Origin: an uncultured beta proteobacterium
GTDB taxonomy: Bacteria; Pseudomonadota; Gammaproteobacteria; Burkholderiales; Rhodocyclaceae
NCBI GenBank assembly: GCA_903953145.1
Contig: CAJBIL010000417.1
Location: 1 to 6,726 of the forward strand
Length of the DNA stretch: 6,726 bases
Direction: 5' to 3'
Below are positions 5,527 to 6,726 of the stretch, one piece after another; the first letter of the stretch is position 1; each line of letters opens with the position of its first letter. Below the pieces are notes generated by a model, which had not been told where the DNA came from, did no database searches, and saw only the letters and a list, made by a program, of their open reading frames with translations. Both the position numbers and the translations under genes were made by a program.

Positions 5527-6042
5527 TTATTTCGGCTTGTCCTTGCGGCTCATTTCCCGCGCTGCGCGAATCATGTCGGCATCAAGCACGCCGGTATCCG
5601 TGCCAAAACAGCGTACCAGCTCGATTTCTTCAAAAACGGGCAGATCTTCGATGGCCGGCTGGATCGGTTGCGCCGCTGATGTGTGGTGAAACTTGAGTCG
5701 GGCCAGCGCCACTTCGTGTTCGGAAAGCCCGGTTTGCATGCCGGGCGGCACTTCGGCCCCCAACTCGATGAGTGCTCTGACCACTTCAGTACGTCCGCCG
5801 CGCGTTGCCAGCGACAATGGCGAAGTGGGATCAAGATTGTTGGGCAGACTGGCTTTAGCGCCCCGCTTGATCAACTCCCTGACAATCTCGAGATGCCCCA
5901 TGAAACAGGCAATGCCGAGGGGTAGCCCGGGGTCGCCTTCGTCGTCATGCATTTCAACTGGAGCGCCGGCATCCAGTGCAGCCACTACATCGGGCAGGCG
6001 GCCTGTTCGTATCGCTTTGATCAGGTCAAGAGAGAGGCTCAA
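5527..6042 (-). CDS. small ankyrin-repeat protein
   Basis: A 171-residue soluble protein with no signal peptide or membrane segment. It holds about three ankyrin repeats: a degenerate first one at residues 3-32 (LIKAIRTGRLPDVVAALDAGAPV), and two clear ones at 37-66 (PLGIACFMGHLEIVRELIKRGA) and 71-99 (PLSLATRGGRTEVVRALIELGA). Ankyrin repeats bind other proteins; no enzymatic domain is seen. The C-terminal 70 residues are not recognisable repeats: a short helix, a Pro/Ala/Gln-rich linker (about 122-136), then an acidic helix and a basic end (SRKDKPK). Translation starts at TTG with GGAG 6 bases upstream; an in-frame TAA lies 13 codons before the TTG, with no ATG or GTG between. It sits in a minus-strand run after metG and the small membrane gene and before the corC-like gene, with gaps of over 100 bp on both sides. 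The partner is unknown. Confidence 0.82.
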   Translation of the reverse strand: MSLSLDLIKAIRTGRLPDVVAALDAGAPVEMHDDEGDPGLPLGIACFMGHLEIVRELIKRGAKASLPNNLDPTSPLSLATRGGRTEVVRALIELGAEVPPGMQTGLSEHEVALARLKFHHTSAAQPIQPAIEDLPVFEEIELVRCFGTDTGVLDADMIRAAREMSRKDKPK

Positions 6043-6048
6043 GTGGGG

Positions 6049-6052
6049 CTCC
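6049..6052 (-). promoter_or_regulatory. Shine-Dalgarno site supporting the TTG start of the ankyrin gene
   Basis: On the minus strand GGAG lies 6 bases before TTG (6042-6040). The upstream frame has a stop codon (TAA, 6087-6085) and no ATG or GTG, so this site decides the start. A TAAAAT hexamer (minus strand, 6087-6082) a little further upstream could be a -10 box, but no fitting -35 was found. Confidence 0.6.
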
Positions 6053-6172
6053 GTGGGCGCAATATCGATTTTAACGGCAGAATTTTAGACGAATCCTGCA
6101 AAAACAACATGAAGCGAAGTATCTACGGCATCGCCGGCCCGGTCAATTCTACTCGCGCCGGTGGGCGGTGCC

Positions 6173-6433
6173 TTAGTTGCCGGGCTCGTTGTCCGTCGGG
6201 GTGCGCTTGAGCATCTCGCGCAGCACTTGCGCTGCGGCCCAGACCATTAACGCAGCACCGGCCAGAATGGCCAGAATAGCCTGAAAAGCATTGGTCGGAA
6301 AATTCGGGATGAACAAGTCCTTGCCGGTCGAGAACCAGGCGCCGCCGGTCGCCAGAATGATCATGCCGAGCACGTCGAACAGCGCGTAGAGCATGATTTT
6401 CGGCGTGAGTTGCGGGCGCATCTTTTTTGACAT
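6173..6433 (-). CDS. small two-helix membrane protein downstream of metG, unknown function
   Basis: An 86-residue protein I do not recognise as a named family. Two hydrophobic segments are clear: residues about 13-33 (IMLYALFDVLGMIILATGGAW) and about 50-70 (FQAILAILAGAALMVWAAAQV). A short loop with a FIPNFPTN stretch lies between them. The N-terminus is basic (MSKKMRPQLTPK) and the C-terminus mixed and polar (REMLKRTPTDNEPGN). By the positive-inside rule both ends are probably cytoplasmic, with the loop in the periplasm. The ATG lies 11 bp after the metG stop codon, with only a modest AAGG nine bases ahead, so it is very likely translated from the metG transcript. The link to methionyl-tRNA synthetase is probably one of shared transcription rather than shared function. 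Coding is supported by the membrane pattern and tight spacing; function is unknown. Confidence 0.72.
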   Translation of the reverse strand: MSKKMRPQLTPKIMLYALFDVLGMIILATGGAWFSTGKDLFIPNFPTNAFQAILAILAGAALMVWAAAQVLREMLKRTPTDNEPGN

Positions 6434-6444
6434 GTGGGCAAGCC

Positions 6445-6726
6445 TTATTTAACGCGCATGCCGGGCTGGGCGCCGGCATCGGGGGAGAGCAGGAAGATCC
6501 CGGGGGTCTGGCTTTCCGGGTCTGAGGCGGCGAGGACCATGCCCTCAGATAGGCCAAACTTCATTTTGCGTGGCGCGAGGTTAGCCACCATCATCGTCAG
6601 CCGGCCGACCAGTTGCGCCGGGTCGTAGGCGGCCTTGATGCCGGCGAAGACCTGCCGCGTGCCGAGCGGGCCGATGTCGAGCACGAGGCGCACCAGCTTG
6701 TCGGCGCCGTCAACGTGCGAGGCTTC
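6445..6726 (-). CDS. metG: Methionyl-tRNA synthetase, C-terminal tRNA-binding domain (5' part outside window)
   Basis: MetG charges tRNA-Met with methionine in the cytoplasm. Only the last 93 codons are present; the frame is open to the window edge, so the catalytic Rossmann domain and anticodon-binding domain lie outside. The visible part is the OB-fold tRNA-binding extension (Trbp111-like) found at the end of long MetG proteins: ADKLVRLVLDIG, then QVFAGIKAAY, the highly conserved MVANLAPRKMKFGLSEGMVLAA block, and the final FLLSPDAGAQPGMRVK. The ending matches that of E. coli-type MetG closely. A free-standing tRNA-binding protein is the only alternative, and the GIKAAY and SPDAGAQPG segments favour MetG. 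The stop TAA (6447-6445) lies 11 bp ahead of the small membrane gene. Confidence 0.95.
   Translation of the reverse strand, partial: EASHVDGADKLVRLVLDIGPLGTRQVFAGIKAAYDPAQLVGRLTMMVANLAPRKMKFGLSEGMVLAASDPESQTPGIFLLSPDAGAQPGMRVK

Noticed and set aside
6132..6163. GC-rich imperfect inverted repeat after the small membrane gene
   Set aside because: cgccggc and gccggtg pair over 7 bp but with an 18-base loop, a mismatch on the minus-strand RNA and no T-run, so it is not a convincing terminator.
6123..6557. 144-codon minus-strand frame overlapping metG and the small membrane gene
   Set aside because: It runs in a different frame across the well-supported metG end and the two-TM protein, with an Arg/Pro/Ala-rich translation and no recognisable domain.

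Overview
This looks like an ordinary chromosomal stretch of a GC-rich Gram-negative bacterium, most likely a betaproteobacterium. The evidence is the protein families and their style: a proteobacterial-type DnaE C-terminus, a MetG with the C-terminal tRNA-binding extension, YccA, TerC and CorC/HlyC homologues, and a WbuC-type cupin. A Rhodocyclales-like host is a guess, not a result. There are no transposases, integrases, tRNAs, rRNAs or CRISPR repeats.

Plus strand, left half. The window opens inside dnaE (1-936), covering the end of the DNA polymerase III alpha subunit with its sliding-clamp motif and OB fold. A short gap leads to a WbuC-family cupin metalloprotein (996-1481). Thirteen bases later comes a two-domain protein (1495-2109) that joins an N-terminal PilZ (c-di-GMP-binding) domain to a C-terminal STAS-like domain and starts at TTG. 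A 351-bp gene-free stretch (2110-2460) follows; its first part forms two abutting hairpins and its second part is AT-rich. Next come a YccA/Bax-inhibitor-1 membrane protein (2461-3147), two strong perfect hairpins, and a TerC-family membrane protein (3254-4015).

Minus strand, right half, read from right to left. The 3' end of metG (6726-6445) is followed after 11 bp by a small two-helix membrane protein of unknown function (6433-6173). Then come a short ankyrin-repeat protein with a TTG start (6042-5527) and a CorC/HlyC-type CNNM-CBS membrane protein (5378-4056), which ends convergently with terC.

Functionally these are housekeeping genes (dnaE, metG) interleaved with membrane and stress proteins. 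TerC and CorC families are both linked to divalent metal handling, and YccA is linked to FtsH proteolysis at the inner membrane. The least ordinary item is the PilZ-STAS fusion: it would let c-di-GMP act on a partner-switching-type module, and it is probably co-transcribed with the cupin. I see no large undescribed system. The points that merit a second look are the PilZ-STAS protein, the paired hairpins at 2129-2191 and 3161-3235, and the metG-linked small membrane protein.
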